DNA of 64,000 nt, from contig URXW01000002.1 of assembly GCA_900551995.1 (NCBI GenBank), forward strand, positions 28,467 through 92,466. The letters are read 5' to 3'. The position numbers and the translations under genes were made by a program. The DNA is from an uncultured Eubacteriales bacterium. Lineage in GTDB: Bacteria > Bacillota > Clostridia > Oscillospirales > Oscillospiraceae. Positions 7,698 to 16,004 of the stretch are shown here, piece by piece. Numbering within the stretch: position 1 is the stretch's first letter; each line of letters starts with the position of its first letter. The notes beneath the pieces were generated by a model. That model ran no database searches. It was not told where the DNA came from and saw only the letters and a list, made by a program, of their open reading frames with translations.

Positions 7698-9782
7698 ATG
7701 GCGAATACACTGAACGATTTGTATTTGAAATATGTGAATAAGGTCGGTGCGGTGCTGGAGAAGGATCGGTATTTCCAGTACCTTTTCGCCATGACCCAAG
7801 CGGGGCACACCACCCTGTCCCAGAGCAACAAGCTGCTGCATAAGGTGGTGGACGAGGAGTGGCTGTCCACCATTGAGGACAGTCTGGACGCCATCAACAC
7901 CATTATCGCCAATCCCCGACGCTTCGTCGCCACCAGCGAGGAGGTGGTGCCGGTGGAGCTGGCGAAGAAGATCACGGCGGAAAGCGTGCGGCACCTCAGC
8001 CAGAACACGCAGTTTATCGCCCCCAGCGAGGACGGGGAGATCCACCCCACCAGAATACTGAATGTCACCACCGAGGACAGCTATGACCTCTACGAGAACC
8101 GGTTTATCTATCATCTGATACAGCGGCTGGTGACGTTTATCGACAAGCGCACGGATCTGATTTTCTGGTCCACCGGCGATGAGACCATGAACACCCTTGC
8201 CATGGAGAGCAAGGTGGACGACGCCTACGAGACTATCGAGTACCGGCTGGAAATGAAGATCAAGAACACCCAGAGCTTCGCGGAGAACGACGGCGCGAAC
8301 ATGGAGGTGTTCATGCGTATCGACCGGGTGCGGCGGCTGGTGATGGCTCTGCGGGTCAGCCCCTTCTGCTCGCTGATGGCGGGCTGCGCCAAGGTACGCA
8401 GCCCCATCCAGCGGACGAACCTGATGATGAAGGATCCCCACTACCGCAAGTGCTATCAGCTGTGGCAGTTTTTGGAGAATTACGACAGTCAGGGCTACAC
8501 CATCGAGGAGATCGACCGACCCCTCGCCTTCGACGAGGAGTACCTGCTGCAAATGCAGACGGGGCTGGTGACGAATTATACCGTTTTCAAGAGCATCCTG
8601 GAGAGCGACGGGCGCAACGTGGACGAGACACCGCCGAAACGCCGGCGGGTCATCAAGCCGCGGTTCGTTAAGCGCATCCAGGAGCAGATCGTGGACAACT
8701 TCGACATCGAGGACGTGGAGATCCGGCGGGTCTTTGTGGAGGAGGTCACCCAGGCGCAGCTGGACGCGGAGGAGAAGGCGGCGCAGGAGACAAAGCGCGC
8801 CGAGGAGGCGCGGCAGTCCTGCGAGGAGGCGGAACGCCGTGCATCGGAGGCGTACAGCCGGATGCAGAACGCCATCGACCAGCTGGCGGCGGCGGAGCGG
8901 CAGACGGCGGACGCCGTCCGCGCCAAGGACGAGGCGGAGAGCACCCTCGTGCGGACGGTGCGTGAGGCGGAGGAGAACATCCGCCAAGCGCAGCGGGCGC
9001 GTCTGGACGCGGAGAAGCGCGCCGAGGAGTGCCTGGACGCCAAGGGGACGGCAGAGGTGCAGCTGCGTCTGGCGTTGGAGGCGCGGAAGCAGGCGGAGGC
9101 GCGAAGCGCACAGATGGCAGAGGAGCGCGACGCCGCAGAAAGGCAGATGCTGTCAGACCGCGTTGTGCGGGAGAAGGCGCAGAAGGAGCAGCTCCAGGAG
9201 CGTCAGGCACGAAAGAGAGCCGAGGCGCGTATCCAGAAGGCGGAGGAAAAGGCGCAGGGTGCCAAGCAGGTTCTGGACGAGGCAAAGCAGACGCGCGCCG
9301 AGGCGGAGAAGCTGCGGAATAAGGCGGAGAACGCGGCGGCGGCAGCGGAAAAGCTGCGGCTGCGGGCGGAGGAACGCCGCGCCGCGGCGGAGCAAGGTGC
9401 CAGAGAGAGCCGCAACGCCATGCAGGAAGCGGAGAAGGCGCGGGAAAAGGCGGAGCGGCAGGCGCAGCGTGCCGCGGAGGACGCGCAGAGAGCGCGTGAG
9501 GAGCGGAAGACCGCGCTGGCGGAGAGCCGGAGGGTACTGGCGAAGCACCGCAGCATGGAGCAGGCGATAGAGGACGCCGGGAAGCGTCTCAAGGCGGCGC
9601 AGGAGGCGTTGGCAGCGGAACGCGCCGCGCTGGAGGCGGAGCGCGCCGCAAGAGAAGCGGCGGAGCAGACCGCCCGGGAGACGGCGGAGAAGCTGGCGGC
9701 GGCGGAACGCCGTGCGTCGGCGAACACGCTGGCGGGACGGCTGCGCTCCGCCTTTGGCGGAGGACGCCGGGAGGAGCGATAA
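7698..9782 (+). CDS. DUF2357-like domain plus long coiled coil; AAA+ partner protein
   Basis: ATG 7698 follows GGGAGGG (7685-7691); an in-frame GTG at 7683 is rejected. The 694-residue product has an N-terminal globular part (~1-345) with a motif LYENRFIYHLIQRL that resembles DUF2357 proteins, which in McrBC-like systems partner McrB ATPases. I recognise this only by motif and context. From ~350 to ~675 it is an almost uninterrupted Ala/Glu/Arg/Lys coiled coil, ending in a basic tail. No PD-(D/E)XK nuclease motif is visible, so the usual nuclease half appears replaced by coiled coil. It could be a scaffold or stalk between the membrane ATPase and the exported proteins. Confidence 0.7.
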   Translation: MANTLNDLYLKYVNKVGAVLEKDRYFQYLFAMTQAGHTTLSQSNKLLHKVVDEEWLSTIEDSLDAINTIIANPRRFVATSEEVVPVELAKKITAESVRHLSQNTQFIAPSEDGEIHPTRILNVTTEDSYDLYENRFIYHLIQRLVTFIDKRTDLIFWSTGDETMNTLAMESKVDDAYETIEYRLEMKIKNTQSFAENDGANMEVFMRIDRVRRLVMALRVSPFCSLMAGCAKVRSPIQRTNLMMKDPHYRKCYQLWQFLENYDSQGYTIEEIDRPLAFDEEYLLQMQTGLVTNYTVFKSILESDGRNVDETPPKRRRVIKPRFVKRIQEQIVDNFDIEDVEIRRVFVEEVTQAQLDAEEKAAQETKRAEEARQSCEEAERRASEAYSRMQNAIDQLAAAERQTADAVRAKDEAESTLVRTVREAEENIRQAQRARLDAEKRAEECLDAKGTAEVQLRLALEARKQAEARSAQMAEERDAAERQMLSDRVVREKAQKEQLQERQARKRAEARIQKAEEKAQGAKQVLDEAKQTRAEAEKLRNKAENAAAAAEKLRLRAEERRAAAEQGARESRNAMQEAEKAREKAERQAQRAAEDAQRAREERKTALAESRRVLAKHRSMEQAIEDAGKRLKAAQEALAAERAALEAERAAREAAEQTARETAEKLAAAERRASANTLAGRLRSAFGGGRREER

Positions 9783-9795
9783 GTAAAGAGGCAGA

Positions 9796-10416
9796 ATGGC
9801 AAAGAAAGTATTTCTTCAAATCATCAATATACTATCCGTGGTGATCATCGCCCTTGCGCTGTTTGTGCTGCTGAGTGTGGTGCTGACGCGGCGGGGCGAT
9901 ACGCCCAACGTGCTGGGGTTCTCGGCGTTCCGGGTCGTCTCCGGGAGTATGCGCCCTGAGCTGCAGGAGGACGATCTGATCGTCATAAAACGGGTGGCAC
10001 CGGACAAGATAGAGGTGGGGGATATTATCTCCTTCTACTCGCCGGATCCGGAGCTGCGCGGCGCCGTCAACACCCATCGGGTGACGGCGGTGGCGGAGGA
10101 GGGGGGACAGTACGTCTTTACCACCAAGGGCGACGCCAACGTGATCGAGGACAAGTACGGCGTCCGGGGGGACGAGGTGCTGGGCAAGGTGGTGCTGGTG
10201 TCCGCGCTGCTGGGCAAGCTGTCGCGGCTGGCCGCCAATCCGCTGGTGTTCATACCGCTGATATTGGTGCCACTGCTTGCCATACTGCTGACGAATCTCG
10301 TCCGCACGGTGCGTCTTGCCAAGGAGGCGGCGCAGGAGGAGGAACGGCGGGAGCTGGCGGCTCTTGCTGAGAGAATGAAGAAGCAGCGGGAGAGCGGGGA
10401 GCAGAAAGCGGAGTGA
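9796..10416 (+). CDS. Second signal peptidase I, ER/archaeal (SipW) type
   Basis: A 206-residue S26B peptidase. One transmembrane segment (~8-30), catalytic Ser51 in SGSMRPE, His94 in NTHRV where bacterial LepB has Lys, and Asp113 in TTKGDAN. A C-terminal hydrophobic segment (~148-170) precedes a short charged helix. It is diverged from the peptidase at 5043 and lacks its long coiled tail. Two such enzymes in one operon suggest separate substrate classes, for example the AWF-type paralogues and the large first protein. The ribosome binding site is AAGAGG just upstream. Confidence 0.87.
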   Translation: MAKKVFLQIINILSVVIIALALFVLLSVVLTRRGDTPNVLGFSAFRVVSGSMRPELQEDDLIVIKRVAPDKIEVGDIISFYSPDPELRGAVNTHRVTAVAEEGGQYVFTTKGDANVIEDKYGVRGDEVLGKVVLVSALLGKLSRLAANPLVFIPLILVPLLAILLTNLVRTVRLAKEAAQEEERRELAALAERMKKQRESGEQKAE

Positions 10417-10457
10417 TTGGGAAAAGACTTGCCCGCAGGGCTTGAGGGAGGAAAGAG

Positions 10458-12476
10458 ATGTCGATATTCCGGAAAAAGAAGGCGGGGGAGGCTGCCGCGG
10501 AAATCCCAGCGGTGCAGGAGACGCCCCGGCGCACGGTGCAGCGGGCATCCCTGACCTCCGGGCGCATGGCTGCGCTGTTCCAAAGGCTGTACCGCTGGGT
10601 GTTCTCCGTAAACGTCACGGCGGGGGTCTATCAGATCGAGTCCGGGGAGGACACGTTTGCCCGGGAGCCGCTGCCCATCCGGGGGTATTACAGTGCGCTT
10701 TTGGCGCACCTTGCCGATGAGCTTCCGGAGGGGGAGCGGGAGACATTCACCCGTATGTTCTCCGCCGAGAGCATTGGCAGAGCCATGGAGAGCGGAAGCA
10801 CCAGTCTGCGCGGTATTTTCAGCGCGTATGAGCTGGGCGTGGAGGACAGCGAGGGGCGGGAGCGTCCCCTGTGCTGGTATGAGTTCCGGGCGGAATGGGT
10901 CATGCAGGTGGATCTGCAGAACCGCGTCTGCGTCCTGTCGGTGCGGCAGGTGCAGGGCGATCTGGACAGGGGGCAGGACAGGAAGCCCGCCGCCGCTCCG
11001 CGGACGGAGGAGGGGGAGATCGACTGGGAAGCCCTCCGCGTCCGGGATCTGGACAGAGCCGCCGACGGCATGGACTTTGAATACAACGTGGCGGAGGATG
11101 TGGTGTACCTTCACCGGCTGCGGGGCAGCAGTGAGGGCGACCGGGTGACGAAGAATTTCCTATCGCGGCTGCCTACCGCCACAGACCGTGTACTCTCCCA
11201 CGAGAGCACCCGGGAGGTACAGCGGCTGTTCCGCAGCGACTGCGGGCGGGGCGTCGAGAGCGGCATCGTGCTGTGCCGCAGGAGCGGCACCTACGGCGCG
11301 CCCTTCCGCCACTACCGCATGACCACCGCGCCCCTCGTGGAAAACGGGGATGTCACGTGGCTCGTGGGGCGAATGGAGGACGTGGAGGAGGAGACGGTGC
11401 GCCGTACCCGGAGCGCGGAGATCGCGGCGGAGGTCGCCGGGATGCTGGTCTCCTTTAATATCGAGATGTTCCAGCTGAATCTAAACCAGGGGCTGATATT
11501 CCGCGTGGTGCAGGATGAGACAGGCTTCCTCCGGGAGGAGAAGCCCCAGAGGCTGGCGGACTATATCCACAAGCGCATCGCCGCGGGACGTGTGGCCCCG
11601 GAGGCGCAGGAGCTGTATCTCAAATGGCTGGAAAAGGGATATTTGCAGCGCAAGACGGCGCAGGGTGCCTATGAATTTGAGGCGCAGGTGCGGGAGATGG
11701 ACGACGTGGACTATCGGTGGTACATGGAGACCATCGTGCCTATGGGGAACCGTCCCGGTCTGTTCATGCGCTGGCGCAGAGACGACACCGAGGGGCACAT
11801 GGCGCGTGAGACGGAGTACGAGAACAAGCGGCTGAGCAACATTGCGGAGTACAACGGGCGGATGCTGGACACGCTGGCGGGACTGGTGGAGTTCCGGAAC
11901 GTGGAGAGCGGGGATCACATTATGAACATACGGCGGCTGACGGAGATCCTGCTGCGGGATGTGCAGCAGCGCAGTCCGCAGTACGGACTGACGAACCGGC
12001 AGATCGGTATGTACGTCCGCGCCGCCACCATGCACGACATAGGCAAGATCACCGTGCCGGATTACATCCTCAACAAGAAGGGCAGCTTCACCCCGGAGGA
12101 GTTCGAGATCATGCAGCGGCACACCATTGACGGCGCGGCGATCATCGACAGGCTGCACATGCCCGACCAGAAGGAACTGAAGGCGTGCATCCGGGACGTG
12201 GTGCTCCACCACCACGAGCGGTATGACGGCAAGGGCTATCCGGAGGGGCTAAAGGGCGACGAGATCGCCATCGGTGTGCAGGTCATCGCGCTGGCGGACG
12301 CCTACGACGCGCTGGTGAGCGAGCGGTGCTACAAGCGGCGGTATGTCTCGGACGAGGCGTTGCGGATGATACTCGGCGGTGAGTGCGGCGCGTTCAACCC
12401 CTGCCTTTTGGAGAGCCTGAAGGGCTGCGAGGAGAAGATGCGCGCCCTCTACCGGGAGAAGGAGAACGGCGGATAA
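10458..12476 (+). CDS. HD-GYP domain protein (c-di-GMP phosphodiesterase candidate) with PAS-like N-terminus
   Basis: A 672-residue cytoplasmic protein with no signal peptide. The N-terminal ~430 residues contain several PAS-like segments (for example GVYQIE near 55 and DFEYNVAEDVVYLH near 200). The HD-GYP domain covers ~455-665: HD in MHDIGK (526-527), then HTIDGA, HHHERYDGKGYP with GYP at 593-595, and ALADAYDAL. All metal-ligand motifs look intact, so c-di-GMP hydrolysis is expected. It sits 41 bases after the second signal peptidase and 18 bases before a PilZ gene, pairing a c-di-GMP hydrolase with a receptor in the same operon. GAGGGAGG (10443-10450) precedes the start. Confidence 0.85.
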   Translation: MSIFRKKKAGEAAAEIPAVQETPRRTVQRASLTSGRMAALFQRLYRWVFSVNVTAGVYQIESGEDTFAREPLPIRGYYSALLAHLADELPEGERETFTRMFSAESIGRAMESGSTSLRGIFSAYELGVEDSEGRERPLCWYEFRAEWVMQVDLQNRVCVLSVRQVQGDLDRGQDRKPAAAPRTEEGEIDWEALRVRDLDRAADGMDFEYNVAEDVVYLHRLRGSSEGDRVTKNFLSRLPTATDRVLSHESTREVQRLFRSDCGRGVESGIVLCRRSGTYGAPFRHYRMTTAPLVENGDVTWLVGRMEDVEEETVRRTRSAEIAAEVAGMLVSFNIEMFQLNLNQGLIFRVVQDETGFLREEKPQRLADYIHKRIAAGRVAPEAQELYLKWLEKGYLQRKTAQGAYEFEAQVREMDDVDYRWYMETIVPMGNRPGLFMRWRRDDTEGHMARETEYENKRLSNIAEYNGRMLDTLAGLVEFRNVESGDHIMNIRRLTEILLRDVQQRSPQYGLTNRQIGMYVRAATMHDIGKITVPDYILNKKGSFTPEEFEIMQRHTIDGAAIIDRLHMPDQKELKACIRDVVLHHHERYDGKGYPEGLKGDEIAIGVQVIALADAYDALVSERCYKRRYVSDEALRMILGGECGAFNPCLLESLKGCEEKMRALYREKENGG

Positions 12477-12494
12477 GACCGAAGGGAGATTTTT

Positions 12495-13178
12495 ATGGCG
12501 GAACGGCTGAAAGTGAAAAGCGGAACGAAGGTGCAGCTTGCCTGCGACGTGCAGGCGGGCGGAGAGCCGGAGTTTAATTTGATCTCCACCTTCTACAAAG
12601 CGTTGGATGACTCCGCCTTTTTGATCTCCGTGCCCATGCAGGGGGGAAAGCCGATGGAGCTGGACGAATCCCTGCGTCTGCTGCTGCGCTTCGGCAGCGG
12701 CAGCGGCGCGTGCATCGTGGCGGGGTACGCCGACGATCTGGTGCAGGAGGGCATACGGCGGTACTGGAAAATACGCCGCGTGTCGGAGCTGCGGCAGTTC
12801 GTGCAGCGTGCGGACGAGCGTTTCAAGATCGCGCTCCACGTGCAGTACAAGCAGGACACGTGGCCGGTGAACAGCGAGGGCACGGTGACGCGGGACGAGG
12901 GGCTGACGCTGGATATATCCAACGGCGGTGTGGCGGTCTATCTGAGCCACCGGTTCCAGGTGGGGGAGATCTGCCAGCTGACGCTGCCGCGGATAGGCAC
13001 CTCGCCGGACGGCAGGGAGCAGCGGGACGTGGTGGGTGTCGTCTGCTGGGAGCGCGAGGCTCCCAAGGGCAGTCCCTTCCGGATGCTGTGCGGCTTGCAG
13101 CTGCGGTTCGCCACCACCGGGGAGCGGGAGTCCTATATCCGCTATGTGGACAACGTGAGAAGAAAGTACGCCATGTAA
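12495..13178 (+). CDS. YcgR-like PilZ protein (c-di-GMP receptor)
   Basis: A 227-residue soluble protein. The N-terminal ~100 residues resemble the YcgR/PilZN fold, and the C-terminal part is a PilZ domain. Both c-di-GMP binding motifs are present: RxxxR as RADER (105-109) and DxSxxG as DISNGG (140-145). It should therefore bind c-di-GMP and relay the signal to a partner. In this operon the partner may be the membrane-anchored paralogue or the ATPase. Start at ATG 12495 after GAAGGGAG. Confidence 0.85.
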   Translation: MAERLKVKSGTKVQLACDVQAGGEPEFNLISTFYKALDDSAFLISVPMQGGKPMELDESLRLLLRFGSGSGACIVAGYADDLVQEGIRRYWKIRRVSELRQFVQRADERFKIALHVQYKQDTWPVNSEGTVTRDEGLTLDISNGGVAVYLSHRFQVGEICQLTLPRIGTSPDGREQRDVVGVVCWEREAPKGSPFRMLCGLQLRFATTGERESYIRYVDNVRRKYAM

Positions 13179-13200
13179 ATGGCAGTGACGGAGCGGGGCT

Positions 13201-14274
13201 ATGCGTATTTGGGATAAAAACAAAAAAAGCGGTGAGACGGATGTTCCCGTGGATCCTCTGGGGCTGGAGGGCGTGTCCGCCGCCGGTGGGGAGACGGAGA
13301 CGGCCGCCGGTACAGGGGGGCGGAGACAGTCGCTGCTGCAAAAGCGGGGCAGGAGCCGCCGGGAGCGGAAGGTCGTCCGCGTGGAGGAGATCCAGCGCGC
13401 GTTGGAGGACGCAGGAGAGGACGTGGACACCGACGCGGTGGTGAGCCTGTACCTGCCGCAGCGGCGCGCCAGACGGTTCGGCGCGGCGTTGCTGCGGCTG
13501 AACAGGCTGCACCTGCTGCTGCTGGCGTTGCTGCTGGCTCTGGCGGCACTGTTTATCCTCGCCTTCATGCAGGAGAAGATGGGCAACTTCACCATCAACC
13601 TCAACCGGCTGGAGATGTACCGCAAGGGCATATCCATCGCTGCGGACGGGGACTTTACGGAGGCGACGGCGCGGCTGGTGGCGGACGCGGTGGTGGACGC
13701 TACCAATATCTCCGGCAGTGAGCTGCCGGAGGACATCGACGACATAGACGGCAACCACAACGGCAAGAACTACATGGCGTACACCTACTACATCCGTAAC
13801 GCTGGCAAGGAGGACGTGTCCTACTATGCGCGGATCCGCATGGATTCCTGCGCCAAGGGCGCGGAGGACGCTGTGCGGGTAGCGGTGTGGCGCAACGGCG
13901 TGCGTACCACCTACGCCGAGCCGTCGGCGGACGGCACGCCGGAGGAGGGCTGCGTGAACTTCGAGACGCGGAACACCGTCTGCACCTTCACGGAGGAGAA
14001 CTTCCTGGTGGGCAACGTGGATAAGTACACCATCGTCATCTGGATGGAGGGCGACGACCCGGAGTGCGTGGACGCCATTGTGGGCGGAAGCGTGCAGTTC
14101 AGCATGACCATCGACGCCGAGGACGACGATGACACCAGCCTGCTCTCGAAGTTCGTGAGGGATATTATCGACACGCTGACCGGGAACAAGCCCATCCACG
14201 GCTCCTCGGATTCCGATGTGCCGGATTTCTACAAGAACAACGAGATCACGTGGGCGAACCGGCGCAACCAGTGA
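13201..14274 (+). CDS. Membrane-anchored fifth paralogue of the surface protein family
   Basis: A 357-residue type II membrane protein. A basic, low-complexity cytoplasmic N-terminus (~1-100) is followed by a transmembrane helix (~103-123, Leu/Ala-rich), then an extracellular domain. Unlike the four tandem paralogues it has no AWF signal end, so it is probably not cleaved. The signature WMEGDDPEC near residue 285 matches the WLEGCDxxC pattern, again with only the second Cys. YMAYTYYIRNAG looks like a beta strand of the TasA/camelysin sort. As the last gene of the operon it may be the anchor or base subunit to which secreted paralogues attach. Confidence 0.78.
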   Translation: MRIWDKNKKSGETDVPVDPLGLEGVSAAGGETETAAGTGGRRQSLLQKRGRSRRERKVVRVEEIQRALEDAGEDVDTDAVVSLYLPQRRARRFGAALLRLNRLHLLLLALLLALAALFILAFMQEKMGNFTINLNRLEMYRKGISIAADGDFTEATARLVADAVVDATNISGSELPEDIDDIDGNHNGKNYMAYTYYIRNAGKEDVSYYARIRMDSCAKGAEDAVRVAVWRNGVRTTYAEPSADGTPEEGCVNFETRNTVCTFTEENFLVGNVDKYTIVIWMEGDDPECVDAIVGGSVQFSMTIDAEDDDDTSLLSKFVRDIIDTLTGNKPIHGSSDSDVPDFYKNNEITWANRRNQ

Positions 14275-14292
14275 TGGCGCGGAAAAGAGCAT

Positions 14293-14334
14293 AAAAACAC
14301 GGGCACAGCGGTCGTTGACCGGCTGTGCCCGTGT
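14293..14334 (-). terminator. Rho-independent terminator of the 14353-15213 gene
   Basis: Perfect 12-bp stem (CACGGGCACAGC at 14298-14309 with its complement at 14322-14333). Read on the minus strand it is followed by TTTTT (14293-14297), so it mainly ends the minus-strand gene; it may also slow plus-strand transcripts of the surface locus. Confidence 0.8.
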
Positions 14335-14352
14335 GCTGCTGTGGGGGTGGCT

Positions 14353-15213
14353 TTATTCCCCGCCGGCGGGCTTTTCCGCCTCCGGCTTGGGAACGTTCTG
14401 CTCCGACGCGTCCTCCTCGGTGATGGTGGGGATGAACGCCCGCGCCAGCTTGCCCCTGCCGCGCTGCTTGATATAGAAGTAGCCGATGGTGCTGAACACC
14501 ACCGCGCCGATGAAGTTCACGAACAGATCCTTCATGGTGTCGTACAGCCCGATGTCCAGATAGCCGCCGAAGCCCAAGTCCTGCCCGTTCACCTGCACGG
14601 AGGTGATGTTGTCGATGGTGACGGGGATATTGCTGTTGGTGGGGTCCAGCATGACGGAGGTGATGGAGCTCACGACGGTGTCCTTCTGCATATCCATGTG
14701 GAAGAGCCTGTCCATGCCGAACTCGAAGAACTCCCACAGGACGCCCACGGTCATGGAGAAGCAGAACGCCGCCAGAGCCACGTAGATGGGGGACAGCTGG
14801 AATTTGATGCGGCTGTTGCGGTTGAGGATGTCGATAAGGGCGAAGCCCGTGGCGGCGCAGAGGAAGCCGGTGGTGGTGTGGAGCATGGTGTCCCAGTGGT
14901 GGTAGGTGATGAAGTAGCATTTCAGCTCGCCCAGTATCTCCGCGGCGAAGATGAAAAGGAGAATGATGATCTCCAAGGTGGACGGCAGCTCGATGCCGAA
15001 GTTCTGCTGGATGAAGAAGGGGAGCATGAACAGCACCAGCACCAGAAGGCAGATGAACGCGCTTTCGTATTCTCCGCGGAGGATGGAGGATACCAGCGTT
15101 GCCAGCACGATAAGGCGCAGGATCATATAGACGGTGAAAACCGACGGCTGGCGGCGGATGGTGGATTTCAGCTCGGCGCGGACGCGGCGCGGCTTCTTGG
15201 GCGGCTGTTTCAT
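14353..15213 (-). CDS. YjdF/DUF2238-like multi-pass membrane protein
   Basis: A 286-residue protein with about six to seven hydrophobic segments. The motifs HHWDTMLHTTTGFL and WEFFEFGMD, placed within or next to membrane helices, resemble the conserved W-D-x-x-x-H and W-E-x-x-E-x-x-x-D boxes of the YjdF (DUF2238) family, whose function is unknown. The C-terminal tail is acidic and Pro-rich. It has its own promoter and terminator and runs against the surface locus, so it is a separate unit. Confidence 0.6.
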   Translation of the reverse strand: MKQPPKKPRRVRAELKSTIRRQPSVFTVYMILRLIVLATLVSSILRGEYESAFICLLVLVLFMLPFFIQQNFGIELPSTLEIIILLFIFAAEILGELKCYFITYHHWDTMLHTTTGFLCAATGFALIDILNRNSRIKFQLSPIYVALAAFCFSMTVGVLWEFFEFGMDRLFHMDMQKDTVVSSITSVMLDPTNSNIPVTIDNITSVQVNGQDLGFGGYLDIGLYDTMKDLFVNFIGAVVFSTIGYFYIKQRGRGKLARAFIPTITEEDASEQNVPKPEAEKPAGGE

Positions 15214-15252
15214 GGCGGTGTTCCTTTCTCCGGGGCGTTTTTCGATTCACGT

Positions 15253-15281
15253 ATTGTACCACAAAGCGCGGGAAAATACAA
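15253..15281 (-). promoter_or_regulatory. Sigma-A promoter of the YjdF-like gene
   Basis: On the minus strand TTGTAT (15276-15281), 17-bp spacer, TACAAT (15253-15258), about 40 bases before the start codon. Confidence 0.6.
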
Positions 15282-15282
15282 C

Positions 15283-15311
15283 AAAAAAGCAGATCCCGCT
15301 TTGCGGCGGGA
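15283..15311 (-). terminator. Terminator downstream of upp
   Basis: Minus-strand stem TCCCGC/GCGGGA (15294-15299 with 15306-15311) followed by a run of six T (15283-15288). Confidence 0.6.
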
Positions 15312-15321
15312 CCTGCGGGAT

Positions 15322-15957
15322 TTACTTGGTGCCGAAGATGCGGTCGCCGGCGTCGCCCAGACCGGGGACGATGTAGCCCCGCTCGTTCAGGTGGTCGTCC
15401 AGCGCACCGGCGTAGATGTCCACGTCGGGGTGCAGCTTTTGCAGGTGGGCGATGCCCTCGGGAGCCGCCACCAGCACCATCAGCTTGATGTGCTTGCAGC
15501 CGCGCTTCTTCATCTCGTCGATGGCCTCGGCAGCGGAGCCGCCGGTGGCCAGCATGGGATCCACGATGAGCACGTCACGCTCCGCCACGTCCTTGGGCAT
15601 TTTGCAGAAGTAGGGATGCGGCTCCAGCGTCTCCTCGTCGCGGTACATACCAATATGACCCACACGGGCGGAGGGCACCATGCGAAGCACACCGTCCACC
15701 AGACCGAGCCCGGCACGGAGGATAGGCACCACCACAAATTTGCGGCCCGCCAGCGTGGGCGCGTCCATCTCGCAGAGAGGGGTCTTGATGTGCTTGGTGG
15801 TCAGGGGCAGGTCACGGGTCGCCTCATAGGTGATGAGCATACCGATCTCGGAAACCAGCTCCCGGAAATCCTTGACGCTGGTGTTCTCGTCCCGCATGAT
15901 GGTCAGCTTGTGCGCCACCAGCGGGTGATCCATAATGTGAACCTTGTTGCTGTACAT
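15322..15957 (-). CDS. upp: Uracil phosphoribosyltransferase
   Basis: Converts uracil and PRPP to UMP in pyrimidine salvage. The 211-residue length is typical. The PRPP loop VDPMLATGGSA (132-142) and the uracil-binding C-terminal GYIVPGLGDAGDR (194-206) are intact. GGAGGAGAA precedes the start. It lies 47 bases downstream of tsaB on the same strand, so it may be read from the tsaE-tsaB transcript as well as from a weak promoter in the gap. Confidence 0.96.
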   Translation of the reverse strand: MYSNKVHIMDHPLVAHKLTIMRDENTSVKDFRELVSEIGMLITYEATRDLPLTTKHIKTPLCEMDAPTLAGRKFVVVPILRAGLGLVDGVLRMVPSARVGHIGMYRDEETLEPHPYFCKMPKDVAERDVLIVDPMLATGGSAAEAIDEMKKRGCKHIKLMVLVAAPEGIAHLQKLHPDVDIYAGALDDHLNERGYIVPGLGDAGDRIFGTK

Positions 15958-16004
15958 GATGTTCTCCTCCGTGTATATGTAAATTTTGGGGTATACTGTG
16001 GTGG

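Noticed and set aside
8746..9720. A tandem DNA repeat, suggested by the recurring GCGGAGG-like triplets
   Set aside because: The repeats follow no fixed period and are explained by Ala/Glu/Arg coiled-coil coding in GC-rich codons.
5927..9782. A McrBC-type restriction (defence) system
   Set aside because: The ATPase is McrB-like, but it is membrane-anchored, no nuclease or DNA-binding domain is visible in the partner, and the neighbours are secretion and c-di-GMP genes.
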